From contig NZ_LQPI01000001.1 of NCBI RefSeq assembly GCF_002101775.1, positions 1 through 40,930 on the forward strand: a stretch of DNA of 40,930 bases, given 5' to 3'. Each line of letters starts with the position of its first letter. The stretch's first letter is position 1. The notes under the pieces are model-generated. The model was not told the DNA's origin, did not search any database, and saw only the letters and a list, made by a program, of their open reading frames with translations. The stretch is from Mycolicibacter nonchromogenicus (lineage in GTDB: Bacteria; Actinomycetota; Actinomycetes; Mycobacteriales; Mycobacteriaceae). Below, one piece after another: positions 19,013-26,769 of this stretch. The position numbers were made by a program, and so were the translations under genes.

Positions 19013-19620
19013 TCGATGCCGCGCTGGCCCTTCTGGCCGGCGTCCATCGGATGCTTGATGTTGCCCATCTCGGTGACCAGGTCGGCGATCTCGATCAGCC
19101 TCGGGTCCGCACGTCTGCCGGTGATGACGACGTGCTGATGGCCCGGACGGTTGGCCAACGTCTCCACGACGTCGTCGACGTCCACCCATCCCCAGCCCAT
19201 CGGATAGGTGAACTCGTCCAGGATGTAGAGATCATGGGTCTGCGCCGCCAGGCGTTCCTTGATCTGCGCCCAACCCTCGGCCGCGTCGCCGGCGTGATCC
19301 TCCACGCCGCCGGCCTTGCGGCTCCATGACCAGCCCGACCCCATCTTGTGCCACTGCACCGGGCCGCCCTCACCGGTCTCGGCGTGCAGTGTTCCCAGGC
19401 GCTCCAGCACGCTCTGTTCGCCGACCCGCCATTTCGCCGACTTGACGAACTGGAAGACGCCGATGTCAAAGCCCTGATTCCAGCCGCGCAGTGCCAAGCC
19501 GAAGGCGGCCGTTGACTTCCCCTTGCCGTCACCGGTGTGCACCATCAGCAGCGGCCGGTTGCGGCGCTGGCGGGTGGTCAGGTTGTCGTCGGGCACCGTC
19601 AACGGTTGTCCCTGCGGCAT
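19006..19620 (-). CDS. cobO: Cob(I)yrinic acid a,c-diamide adenosyltransferase CobO
   Basis: This 204-aa CobO/CobA-type ATP:corrinoid adenosyltransferase has the P-loop HTGDGKGKSTAAFGLALRG, IGVFQFVKSAKW, the Walker-B-like LYILDEFTYPMGWGW and VITGRRADPRLIEIADLVTEM. It transfers the 5'-deoxyadenosyl group to reduced cobalt. The start is ATG 19620, whose first base pair overlaps the chelatase stop (ATGA). Its stop overlaps the start of the CobB-CobC fusion. Adenosylation after chelation and a,c-diamidation matches its neighbours. Confidence 0.97.
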   Translation of the reverse strand: MPQGQPLTVPDDNLTTRQRRNRPLLMVHTGDGKGKSTAAFGLALRGWNQGFDIGVFQFVKSAKWRVGEQSVLERLGTLHAETGEGGPVQWHKMGSGWSWSRKAGGVEDHAGDAAEGWAQIKERLAAQTHDLYILDEFTYPMGWGWVDVDDVVETLANRPGHQHVVITGRRADPRLIEIADLVTEMGNIKHPMDAGQKGQRGIEW

Positions 19621-21614
19621 CAGGCGGCTCCTCTTCCGGTGGCGTCGCGTACGACGCCGGTCAGTGCCTCGGCGCTCACCTGGGGCAGGGGGACGTATTC
19701 GGCCCGCAGGCGCTCGGCCAGGGTGCGGGCCAGCCCGAGCCGCATCCGGCCACTCTCGCAATCCACCACCACCGACGAAAAGCCTTGTCGGGCAATGTTG
19801 TCGGCGGCCAGCAGGGATCGCTTAACCGGGTCGGGGCCGGAAGTGGCCCGGCCGTCTGTGAGCACCACCAGCAGTGGGCGGCAGGCCGGTTCGCGCAGGC
19901 GTTCCCGGCGTATCAGCTCGGTGGCCTCCAGCAGCCCCTCGGCCAGGGGAGTGCGGCCACCGGCGGGCAACTCGTCCAGCCGGACGGCGGCCACCTCCAC
20001 CGACCCGGTGGCGGGCAACACCAACTCCGCCCGGGTATCGCGGAAGGTCACCACGGCCACCCGGTCGCGGCGCCGGTAGGCGTCCAACAGCAAAGACACG
20101 ATCGCGGTCTTGACGTGGCGCATCCGCTCGGCGGCGGCCATCGAACCGGAGGTGTCGACCACGAACAGCACCAGGTTGGCCTCCCGGCCCTCGCGGACCG
20201 CTCGCCGCAGGTCGCCGGCCGCCAGAATCATCGGACCCTGGTCGCGGCCCCGGGCGCCCTGATGCGGTGCGGCGGCACGCAGCGTCTCGAACAGGTGCAG
20301 GCCACCCGTGCCGGCGCCCGCGGTGGCACCCACCCGGCGTCCGGAACGGGTGCGCGCCCTGCTGCGCCGTCCGGAGCGTCCCTGGCCCACACCGGCTACC
20401 GAGAAAAGCCTTGCCCGGTAAGGGGAGTCGGCGCCCACCGTCGAGGTAGAGCCGGGTGTCGGCTGGGGCGTGCCGGACTGATCCGAACCGGGCGGGACGT
20501 GCCCGCCCTCGGGTGGCCCCTCGGGCTGCGGACCGTCCGGATCGGGGTCGGGATCTGGATCGGGATCCGGCTCGGGGCCGCTGTCCGGCGGCAGCAACTC
20601 GTCGAGCTCGGACTCGTCCAGCCCCGGGGCATCGAAGGGCTTGCGCCTGCGCCGATGCGGCAGTGCCAGCCTGGCCGCCACCCGCAGATCCTCCAGCGTC
20701 ACCGCATCACGCCCCTGCCACGCCGCATGCGCGACCGCGGTGCGGGCACAGACGATGTCGCCGCGCAGACCGTCGACGTCCAGCGCCGCGCAGATCTCAC
20801 CGATCTTCACCAATACGGCGTCGGTGAGTGCCACCTGCGGCAGCAGCTGTTGGGCCTGCCGGATCCGGGACCGCACCCGCTCTTCGGCCGCCGCATAGGT
20901 CGCGGCGAAACCGGCCGGATCGGCGTCGAAGGCCAGCCGCCGGCGCACCGCTTCGGCCCGCAGCACCGGATCGCGCGGAGCACAGACCTCGACGGTCAGT
21001 CCGAAGCGATCGAGCAGTTGCGGACGCAGTTCGCCCTCTTCGGGGTTCATGGTCCCAACGATCACGAAACGTGCCGCGTGGGTCACCGAGATCGAGTCGC
21101 GCTCCACGGTCAGGCGCCCCATCGCGGCGGCATCCAGCAGCAGGTCCACCAGATGGTCTGCCAGCAGGTTGACCTCGTCGACGTAGAGAATTCCGCGGTT
21201 GGCGCGGGCCAGCAGACCGGGCTCAAATTCCACGGTGCCACCGCCGAGCGCTCGCTCCAGGTGGATGGAGCCCACCACCCGGTCCTCGGTGGCGCCGACC
21301 GGCAGCTCCACCAGGCGAACCGGGCGGGTCTGCACCGGGGTGCCGCTGGGAAACGGGCCGTCGGGCGACAGGGGATTCGGCTCAGTGGGATCCGAAGAGA
21401 ACCGGTCACCGGCCACCACGTCGATCGGCGGCAGCACCTGGGCCAGCGCCCGGACCAGCGTCGACTTGGCGGTGCCCTTCTCGCCACGGATCAGCACGCC
21501 GCCGATACCGGGGGAGATCGTGCTCAGGACAAGCGCCAGCGCCATATCGTCGAGGCCGGCCGGATCGTCCGGGTCCGCACCGAGGACGGCAGGAAAGGGG
21601 TACAGCTGTTGCAT
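19620..21614 (-). CDS. BchI/BchD-like magnesium/cobalt chelatase subunit (AAA+ plus VWA)
   Basis: The 664-aa protein has three parts. Residues 1 to ~330 are an AAA+ ATPase (IRGEKGTAKSTLVRALAQ, YVDEVNLLADHLVDLLLD, GTMNPEEGELRPQLLDRFGL). A long acidic/proline linker follows, with an Asp-Pro repeat of five to six units. Residues ~460-664 are a von Willebrand A domain with the MIDAS motif DTSGSM and later TDGRATSG. This I-D fusion corresponds to M. tuberculosis Rv2850c. Its place before cobO and behind a cobalamin riboswitch makes it the likely ATPase partner of CobN, though that is inference. The start is ATG 21614 with GGAG five bases upstream; longer in-frame starts fall within the riboswitch. 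Confidence 0.93.
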   Translation of the reverse strand: MQQLYPFPAVLGADPDDPAGLDDMALALVLSTISPGIGGVLIRGEKGTAKSTLVRALAQVLPPIDVVAGDRFSSDPTEPNPLSPDGPFPSGTPVQTRPVRLVELPVGATEDRVVGSIHLERALGGGTVEFEPGLLARANRGILYVDEVNLLADHLVDLLLDAAAMGRLTVERDSISVTHAARFVIVGTMNPEEGELRPQLLDRFGLTVEVCAPRDPVLRAEAVRRRLAFDADPAGFAATYAAAEERVRSRIRQAQQLLPQVALTDAVLVKIGEICAALDVDGLRGDIVCARTAVAHAAWQGRDAVTLEDLRVAARLALPHRRRRKPFDAPGLDESELDELLPPDSGPEPDPDPDPDPDPDGPQPEGPPEGGHVPPGSDQSGTPQPTPGSTSTVGADSPYRARLFSVAGVGQGRSGRRSRARTRSGRRVGATAGAGTGGLHLFETLRAAAPHQGARGRDQGPMILAAGDLRRAVREGREANLVLFVVDTSGSMAAAERMRHVKTAIVSLLLDAYRRRDRVAVVTFRDTRAELVLPATGSVEVAAVRLDELPAGGRTPLAEGLLEATELIRRERLREPACRPLLVVLTDGRATSGPDPVKRSLLAADNIARQGFSSVVVDCESGRMRLGLARTLAERLRAEYVPLPQVSAEALTGVVRDATGRGAA

Positions 21615-21652
21615 TGAGGCTCCGCTCGTGTGGCCAACACCTGCGTTGGCGA

Positions 21653-21754
21653 CGCGAAGCCGGTATTCGGACTGACCGGGGCGCATCGGAATGCGCCGCG
21701 GAACACCGTAGCGGGCCTGTGTCGGACTCACACCGACTTCCCTGGTACTTCGCG
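21653..21754 (-). promoter_or_regulatory. Compact cobalamin riboswitch in front of the chelatase-cobO operon
   Basis: On the minus strand the core GGGAAGTCGGTGTGAGTCCG plus CAGGCCCGCTACGGT (about 21705-21746) is followed after a short hairpin (GGCGCAT/ATGCGCC) by the B12-box-like CAGTCCGAATACC (about 21662-21674). CTTCGCG (21748-21754) pairs with CGCGAAG (21653-21659) as P1. GCCAAC/GTTGGC (21633-21650) forms a hairpin just before the ribosome-binding site. Core to B12 box spans about 85 nt here against about 120 nt in the other two riboswitches, so the peripheral arms are reduced. A TAGGGT -10 is seen just upstream on the minus strand (about 21760-21765). Confidence 0.88.
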
Positions 21755-21811
21755 CCGATACCCTAACACCCGGGGCCTTTGGCCTCGACCGAGAGAAAGG
21801 GCACCAGACCA

Positions 21812-22609
21812 GTGAGTGCACCCGAAGCAGACTTGACCGGATGGATCGCCGAGCCGTTCACCAGCGGCGAGTTCACCCACGACGTATACCGCAAGGGCCA
21901 GGGCCCCGGGGTGGTGTTGATTCCAGAGATCCCCGGCGCGCACCCCGGCGTGCTGGCACTGGGAAATCACTTGGTGGACAACGGTTTCACCGTCGCCATT
22001 CCCTCACTGTTCGGCCAGCCCGGCAAGGCGATCACCCCCGGCTACGCATTGGCGACCATCGCCCGTGCCTGCGTGACGCGCGAGTTCGCCGCATTCGCCA
22101 CCGACAAGCAGCGGCCGGTCACTCAGTTTCTGCGGGCGCTGGCGCGTGACCTCAACGAGAAGACCCCCGGAAAGGGAGTCGGGGTGATCGGTCAGTGCTT
22201 CACCGGCGGCTTCGCCCTGGCCGCGGCCGTCGACGATGCCGTGCTGGCTCCGGTGCTCAGCCAGCCGTCCGTGCCGATCCCGCTCACGCCGAAGCAGCGT
22301 CGCGACCCCGGCCTCTCGGAGGTGGAACTGGGCATCGTCGCCGACCGGGCCGCAGGAGAAGGCCTGTGCGCGCTGGGTCTGCGGTTCAGTGAGGACAAGA
22401 TGGCACCCGGTGACCGCTTCGCGACGCTCAAGGCCCGGCTCGGGGACGCCTTCGAAGTGATCGAGATCGACTCGTCGTCGGGTAACCCGCACGGTCTGTC
22501 GCGGATGGCGCATTCGGTGCTCACCGACCAGGTCCGCGAAGTCGACGGTCACCCGGCCTACGAGGCGCGTAAGCGGGTGGTGCAGTTCCTGACCGAACGC
22601 CTGACGTAG
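21812..22609 (+). CDS. Dienelactone hydrolase family protein
   Basis: This 265-aa alpha/beta hydrolase has the nucleophile elbow GVIGQCFTGGFALA (Cys nucleophile typical of dienelactone hydrolases), an early LIPEIPGAHPGVLALGNHLVDNGF segment and a C-terminal GNPHGLSRMAH with the catalytic His. The substrate is unknown. The start is GTG 21812, preceded by AGAAAGG; an upstream in-frame ATG at 21779 overlaps the promoter of the divergent riboswitch and is less likely. cobL starts two bases after its stop, so the two are co-transcribed. A hydrolase beside cob genes has no established role in corrin synthesis. Confidence 0.9.
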   Translation: MSAPEADLTGWIAEPFTSGEFTHDVYRKGQGPGVVLIPEIPGAHPGVLALGNHLVDNGFTVAIPSLFGQPGKAITPGYALATIARACVTREFAAFATDKQRPVTQFLRALARDLNEKTPGKGVGVIGQCFTGGFALAAAVDDAVLAPVLSQPSVPIPLTPKQRRDPGLSEVELGIVADRAAGEGLCALGLRFSEDKMAPGDRFATLKARLGDAFEVIEIDSSSGNPHGLSRMAHSVLTDQVREVDGHPAYEARKRVVQFLTERLT

Positions 22610-22611
22610 CG

Positions 22612-23817
22612 GTGCCCGTCGACGAACGTATCGCCGTCGTCGGGATCGGTGCCGACGGCTGGGCCGGTCTGCCCCAGCCGGCACGCGAGATCGTGCTGGC
22701 GGCCGAGGTCGTGCTCGGCGCACCCCGCCAGTTGGACCTGCTGCCGCACGCCGACGGTCAGCGACGGCTCCGATGGCCGACTCCGCTGCACGCCGGCCTG
22801 CCTGCCCTGTTCGACGATCTGGCGGGCCAGCGGGTTGTGGCGCTGGCATCGGGTGACCCCCTGCTCAGCGGCATCGGCACCACGCTGATCGGGTTGTTCG
22901 GTGCCGAACGGGTGACGGTGGTGCCGGCGGTCTCGTCGGTGGCTCTGGCCCGTGCTCGGCTGGGCTGGCCCGCCGAAGCCGCCGCGGTGGTCAGCGTGGT
23001 CGGTCGCGACGTGCACGCGGTGCTGCGTGAGCTGGCGCCCCAGCGGCGGGTGCTGGTGCTCTCCTCCGATGAGGGCACGCCGCAACAGTTGGCCGATCTG
23101 CTGGTCGACCGTGGCTACGGGGCAAGTCGCATGACGGTCCTGGGGGATCTCGGGGGTGCGGCCGAATTCCGGCTGGACACCACCGCGGCGACGTACACCG
23201 GCCCCGTCCCGCGGCTGAACATCGTGGCACTGGATCTGGCCGGCCCGCTCACCGCCGGCTGGGTGGCGGGGCTGCCCGACGACGCCTATGACCACGACGG
23301 TCAGCTCACCAAACGCGACCAGCGGGCGGCCGCGCTGGCCCGACTCGCCCCTGCCCCTGGGCAGCTGCTGTGGGACGTCGGCGCGGGTGCCGGCTCGGTG
23401 AGCATCGAATGGATGCGGGCTCACCCGACCTGTCGTGCCGTCGCCGTCGAGGCGAATGAATCACGGGCCCAACGGGTCTCGCAGAACGCCCGTAGCCTCG
23501 GGGTGCCCGCGCTGCAGGTGGTCTGCGGCGCGGCCCCACAGGCGCTGGCGGATCTGCCCGCGCCCGACGCCGTGTTCATCGGCGGCGGGTTGAGCCGAGC
23601 TGGTGTGCTGGATGCGGTCCTGGCGGCCCTCGCGCCCGGCGGCCGCTTGGTGGCCCACGGCGTCACCCTGGAAAGCGAGACGCTGCTGCTGGCCGCCTAC
23701 CGCGAGCACGGCGGCGAGCTGACCCGCATCCAGGTCGAACACGCCGCGCCGCTGGGCTCTTTCACCGGCTGGACACCCGGTCGGGCGGTCACCCAGTGGG
23801 CTTTAGCCCGGTCCTGA
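22612..23817 (+). CDS. cobL: Precorrin-6Y C5,15-methyltransferase (decarboxylating) CobL
   Basis: The 401-aa protein has two domains. Residues 1 to ~205 are a tetrapyrrole methylase (CbiE part: IAVVGIGADGWAGLP, VALASGDPLLSGIGTTL). Residues ~215-401 are a Rossmann methyltransferase (CbiT part: LTKRDQRAAALARL, LLWDVGAGAGSVSIEWMR, DAVFIGGG). The enzyme methylates C5 and C15 and decarboxylates the acetate at C12. The start is GTG 22612, two bases after the hydrolase gene. Its 3' end overlaps the cobM 3' end on the opposite strand by 15 nt. Confidence 0.96.
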   Translation: MPVDERIAVVGIGADGWAGLPQPAREIVLAAEVVLGAPRQLDLLPHADGQRRLRWPTPLHAGLPALFDDLAGQRVVALASGDPLLSGIGTTLIGLFGAERVTVVPAVSSVALARARLGWPAEAAAVVSVVGRDVHAVLRELAPQRRVLVLSSDEGTPQQLADLLVDRGYGASRMTVLGDLGGAAEFRLDTTAATYTGPVPRLNIVALDLAGPLTAGWVAGLPDDAYDHDGQLTKRDQRAAALARLAPAPGQLLWDVGAGAGSVSIEWMRAHPTCRAVAVEANESRAQRVSQNARSLGVPALQVVCGAAPQALADLPAPDAVFIGGGLSRAGVLDAVLAALAPGGRLVAHGVTLESETLLLAAYREHGGELTRIQVEHAAPLGSFTGWTPGRAVTQWALARS

Positions 23818-24573
23818 GCGGTCCCGCCCCGGGTCGTAGAGATGGCTTTCGCCGCCGCACGGATCCGGCAGATCCGCGACCGCCCGGCCGACCAGGATGA
23901 CCGCAGCCGACCGCAGGCCCGCAGCCTCGACGGCGTCGGCGATTCCGGCGATCGTGTCGCGCAACACCAGCTCGGCGGGCTGCGAGGCGCGGTAGACCAC
24001 CGCCACCGGGCAGTCCGGGCCGTACTCGGGCGCCAGTTCCGCCATCAGTTCGCGGATGCGGGTGATCGCCAGGTGCAACACCAGTGTCGCCTGGGTCGCG
24101 GCGAAGGCCCGAAGTGCTTCGCGCTGTGGCATCGCGGTGGAGGCAGCCTGAGTGCGGGTGAGCACCACCGACTGCGCCACGAGCGGCACCGTGAGCTCCC
24201 GGCCGAGGGCCGCGGCCGCCGCCGCGTAGGCCGGCACCCCGGGGGTCACCGCCCACGCCACCCCGGCGGCATCGAGGCGGCGGGTCTGCTCGAAGACCGC
24301 GCTGTACAGCGACGGATCCCCGGACACCAACCGCACCACGGCGCGCCCGGCTCGATGCGCGGCGACCAGCCGGTCGATGATGTCATCCAGATCGAGATCG
24401 GCGGTGTCGACCAGTTCGGCCTCCGGTGAACAGTGCGCCAGCACCTTCGGGTCCAGGTAGCTGCCTGGGTAGAGCACCACGTCGGCGGCGGCCAGCAGTC
24501 GGGTGGCGCGCACCGTCAGCAGATCCGCGGCGCCCGGGCCGGCGCCGACGAACTGGACCGCTACCGCACCCAT
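23803..24573 (-). CDS. cobM: Precorrin-4 C11-methyltransferase CobM
   Basis: This 256-aa tetrapyrrole methylase starts VQFVGAGPGAADLLTVRATRLL, with YPGSYLDPKVLAHC, RLVSGDPSLYSAVFEQ and VTPGVPAYAAAAAALGRELTVP, all typical of CobM/CbiF. It adds the C11 methyl group after ring contraction. The chosen start, ATG 24573, overlaps the cobIJ stop by 13 nt; GTG 24585 in the same frame is an alternative. It is the last gene of cobG-cobH-cobIJ-cobM. Confidence 0.95.
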   Translation of the reverse strand: MGAVAVQFVGAGPGAADLLTVRATRLLAAADVVLYPGSYLDPKVLAHCSPEAELVDTADLDLDDIIDRLVAAHRAGRAVVRLVSGDPSLYSAVFEQTRRLDAAGVAWAVTPGVPAYAAAAAALGRELTVPLVAQSVVLTRTQAASTAMPQREALRAFAATQATLVLHLAITRIRELMAELAPEYGPDCPVAVVYRASQPAELVLRDTIAGIADAVEAAGLRSAAVILVGRAVADLPDPCGGESHLYDPGRDRSGPG

Positions 24574-26093
24574 CTCGGTGTCCACACCCTTCCCGACGGG
24601 GTCGCCCGGGTCGACGAGGAGCCCACCAGAACAAGGCATTTCATGTCGATGGTGTCGGTGTCCAGGTCGCCCAGGGTGGTCACGGTGAGTTCCTCGGACT
24701 CCCGTCCGACATCGCGGCCCACCACCACCACGGTCTGGGCGTCTCGATGCTCCAACAGCACCTTGCGCGCGACCGCGATCTGATCGGGCCGGGCGCGCGA
24801 GGCAGGGTTGTAGATCGCGAGCACCAGATCGGCCTCGGCGATCGCGCGCAGCCGGGACTCGATCACCGCCCATGGCTTGAGCCGGTCGGACAGGCTCAGC
24901 ACCGCGAAGTCCGCCCCGATCGGGGCGCCCGCCGCCGCGGCCACCGCCTGCACCGCCGAGACCGCCGGCAGCACCCGCACCGGCACGTCCCGATAGTGCT
25001 CGGCCGTATCGGGATCGGAGGCAGCCTCGAACACCGCGGCAGCCATCCCGAACACCCCGGCGTCACCACCGGACACCACGGCCACCTTTTCGCCGCGGGC
25101 GGCCAGATCCAGTGCGAATCGGGCCCGCTCCAGCTCCACGGTGTTGCCCGAGGTGTGGCGTTGCAGCCCTTCGCGCTGCGGCACCCGGGCGACGTAGGGG
25201 CCATAGCCCACCACGTGGTCGACGGTGGCCAGCGCCGCGGATGCCTCGGCGGTCAGCCACCCCTCGGGACCCGGGCCCAGCCCGATCACCAGCAGTTCGG
25301 CGGGCTGCGCCGCCGCGGCGGCCTGAGTAGGTTGCGGCTCGGCTGAGGTGCGTGAGCGTTGCCCGTTGCGGGAATCGCCGTCGACCACGATCAACGACAG
25401 GTAGGGAATGGCGGCCTCCTGCGCTTCGTCGATGTCGGCCACCGGCATCCAGCGTTGTTGCGGATGGCTGGCGCGCTCGACGTAGTAGGCGTGCTCGAGC
25501 CGTCCGGCCGCGGCCAGGGCCCGGCGCACGGCCGGAAATGTGCGGCCCAGTTTCATGATGATGGCGCCGTCGGTGTCGGCCAGCCGCATCGCCAGCTCGT
25601 GCTCGCTCAGCGTGCCCGGCAGCACCGTCAGCACGTCGGTCTGGCGTACCAGCGGCATGCCGAGAGCGGCTGTGGCGGCGCTGAACGCCGGGACTCCGGG
25701 AATGATCTCGGTGTCGAACCGGGTCGAGAGCCGGTCATGCATGTACATGAACGAGCCGTAGAACAGTGGGTCGCCCTCGGTGAGCAACGCCACCGTGCGG
25801 CCAGCGTCCAGGTGGGCGGCCAGCCGCGCGGCGGAGGCCTCGTAGAAGTCGGCGAGCGCGCCGGCGTAGCCGCCGGGGTGGTCGGTGACACCGGTGGTGA
25901 CGGGGTAGCGCAGCTCCTCTTCAAGGACGCCGGGCCGGATCAGGTCTTCGGCGATGCTGCGCGCATACGAGTTTTTGTTGACCCCGGCGTGATAGGCGAC
26001 CACGTCGGCGTCCGCGATGATCCGGGCGGCCTTGAGGGTGATCAGTTCGGGGTCGCCGGGCCCCAGGCCCACCCCATAAAAACGGCCGGTCAT
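24561..26093 (-). CDS. cobIJ: Fused precorrin-2 C20-methyltransferase and precorrin-3B C17-methyltransferase (CobIJ)
   Basis: In this 510-aa protein the N-terminal half (~1-245) is CobI: FYGVGLGPGDPELITLKAARII, LLTEGDPLFYGSFMYMHDRL, IPGVPAFSAA. A linker rich in Ala, Gln and Pro (~250-270) leads to CobJ (~270-510): LLVIGLGPGPEGWLTAEA, VVSGGDAGVFGMAAAVFE, FAVLSLSDRLKPW, LAIYNPASRARPDQI. CobI makes precorrin-3A, the CobG substrate; CobJ methylates C17 with ring contraction of the CobG product. M. tuberculosis has the same fusion. ATG 26093 follows AGGGG at proper spacing, 10 nt after the cobH stop. Confidence 0.96.
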   Translation of the reverse strand: MTGRFYGVGLGPGDPELITLKAARIIADADVVAYHAGVNKNSYARSIAEDLIRPGVLEEELRYPVTTGVTDHPGGYAGALADFYEASAARLAAHLDAGRTVALLTEGDPLFYGSFMYMHDRLSTRFDTEIIPGVPAFSAATAALGMPLVRQTDVLTVLPGTLSEHELAMRLADTDGAIIMKLGRTFPAVRRALAAAGRLEHAYYVERASHPQQRWMPVADIDEAQEAAIPYLSLIVVDGDSRNGQRSRTSAEPQPTQAAAAAQPAELLVIGLGPGPEGWLTAEASAALATVDHVVGYGPYVARVPQREGLQRHTSGNTVELERARFALDLAARGEKVAVVSGGDAGVFGMAAAVFEAASDPDTAEHYRDVPVRVLPAVSAVQAVAAAAGAPIGADFAVLSLSDRLKPWAVIESRLRAIAEADLVLAIYNPASRARPDQIAVARKVLLEHRDAQTVVVVGRDVGRESEELTVTTLGDLDTDTIDMKCLVLVGSSSTRATPSGRVWTPRWVR

Positions 26094-26103
26094 GCGGTGC
26101 CCC

Positions 26104-26769
26104 TCATTCGGCGTCCGATGCCAGTGCGTTCAGCGCCGACGAGGTGATCGCCGAACCGCCGCGCCTGCCGCGGACGGTTACGAACGGGATGTCGACACCG
26201 TGGTCGCGATGCAGCGCGGCCAGCGCTGACTTGGACTCGGCGGCGCCGATGAATCCGACTGGACAGCCGACGATCACCGCCGGGCGCGGCCCGCCGTCGA
26301 GGATCATCTCCAGCAGGTGGAACAGGGCGGTGGGCGCGTTGCCGATCGCGACGACGGCGCCGGCCAGTTCGGGTCCCCACAGGGAGACGGCTGCGGCCGA
26401 GCGGGTGGTTCCCCATTCCTTCGCCAACCCGGGCACACGCTCGTCACGCAGGTGGCAGCGCACCTCATTGCCGGCCGGCAGTCGGCCGGCAGTCACCCCG
26501 ACGGCCACCATGCGGGCATCGCAGAAGATGGGTGCGCCGTTGTCGAGTGCGGCGCGCCCGGCCGGTACCGCTTCCGGGTGGATCAGCAGGTCCTGGGCGA
26601 CGTCGGTCTGGCCGGCGCCGTGAATCATCCGTACCGCGAGCCGCTCGGCGCCCGCGGGGATGTGCGACAGGTCGGATTCCCGGCGGATGGTCGCAAACGA
26701 TTCGACGTAGATGGCGGGACCGTCGTCGATGTAGTCGTAGTGCCTGGACGGGCGCGTAGGCCTGCTCAC
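26104..26769 (-). CDS. cobH: Precorrin-8X methylmutase CobH
   Basis: This 221-aa protein moves the C11 methyl group to C12, giving hydrogenobyrinic acid. Family stretches are YVESFATIRRESDLS, RMIHGAGQTDVAQDL (with the catalytic His), IFCDARMVAVGVTAGRLP, AIGNAPTALFHLLEM, VGCPVGFIGAAESK and RGRRGGSAITSSALNAL. The start is GTG 26769, overlapping the cobG stop (GTGA) and preceded by GGAGG, which lies inside the last cobG codons. Confidence 0.96.
   Translation of the reverse strand: MSRPTRPSRHYDYIDDGPAIYVESFATIRRESDLSHIPAGAERLAVRMIHGAGQTDVAQDLLIHPEAVPAGRAALDNGAPIFCDARMVAVGVTAGRLPAGNEVRCHLRDERVPGLAKEWGTTRSAAAVSLWGPELAGAVVAIGNAPTALFHLLEMILDGGPRPAVIVGCPVGFIGAAESKSALAALHRDHGVDIPFVTVRGRRGGSAITSSALNALASDAE

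Noticed and set aside
17543..19138. Long plus-strand open frame opposite cobB-cobC and cobO
   Set aside because: No family motif and no ribosome-binding site; composition is that of an antisense shadow of the real genes.
20525..20600. CRISPR-like or satellite repeat
   Set aside because: The periodic bases are simply codons of the Asp-Pro repeat in the chelatase linker, with no spacers.
24561..26093. CobI-CobJ fusion as a novelty
   Set aside because: The same fusion is the normal form in M. tuberculosis and other actinobacteria, so it is annotated but not reported as new.
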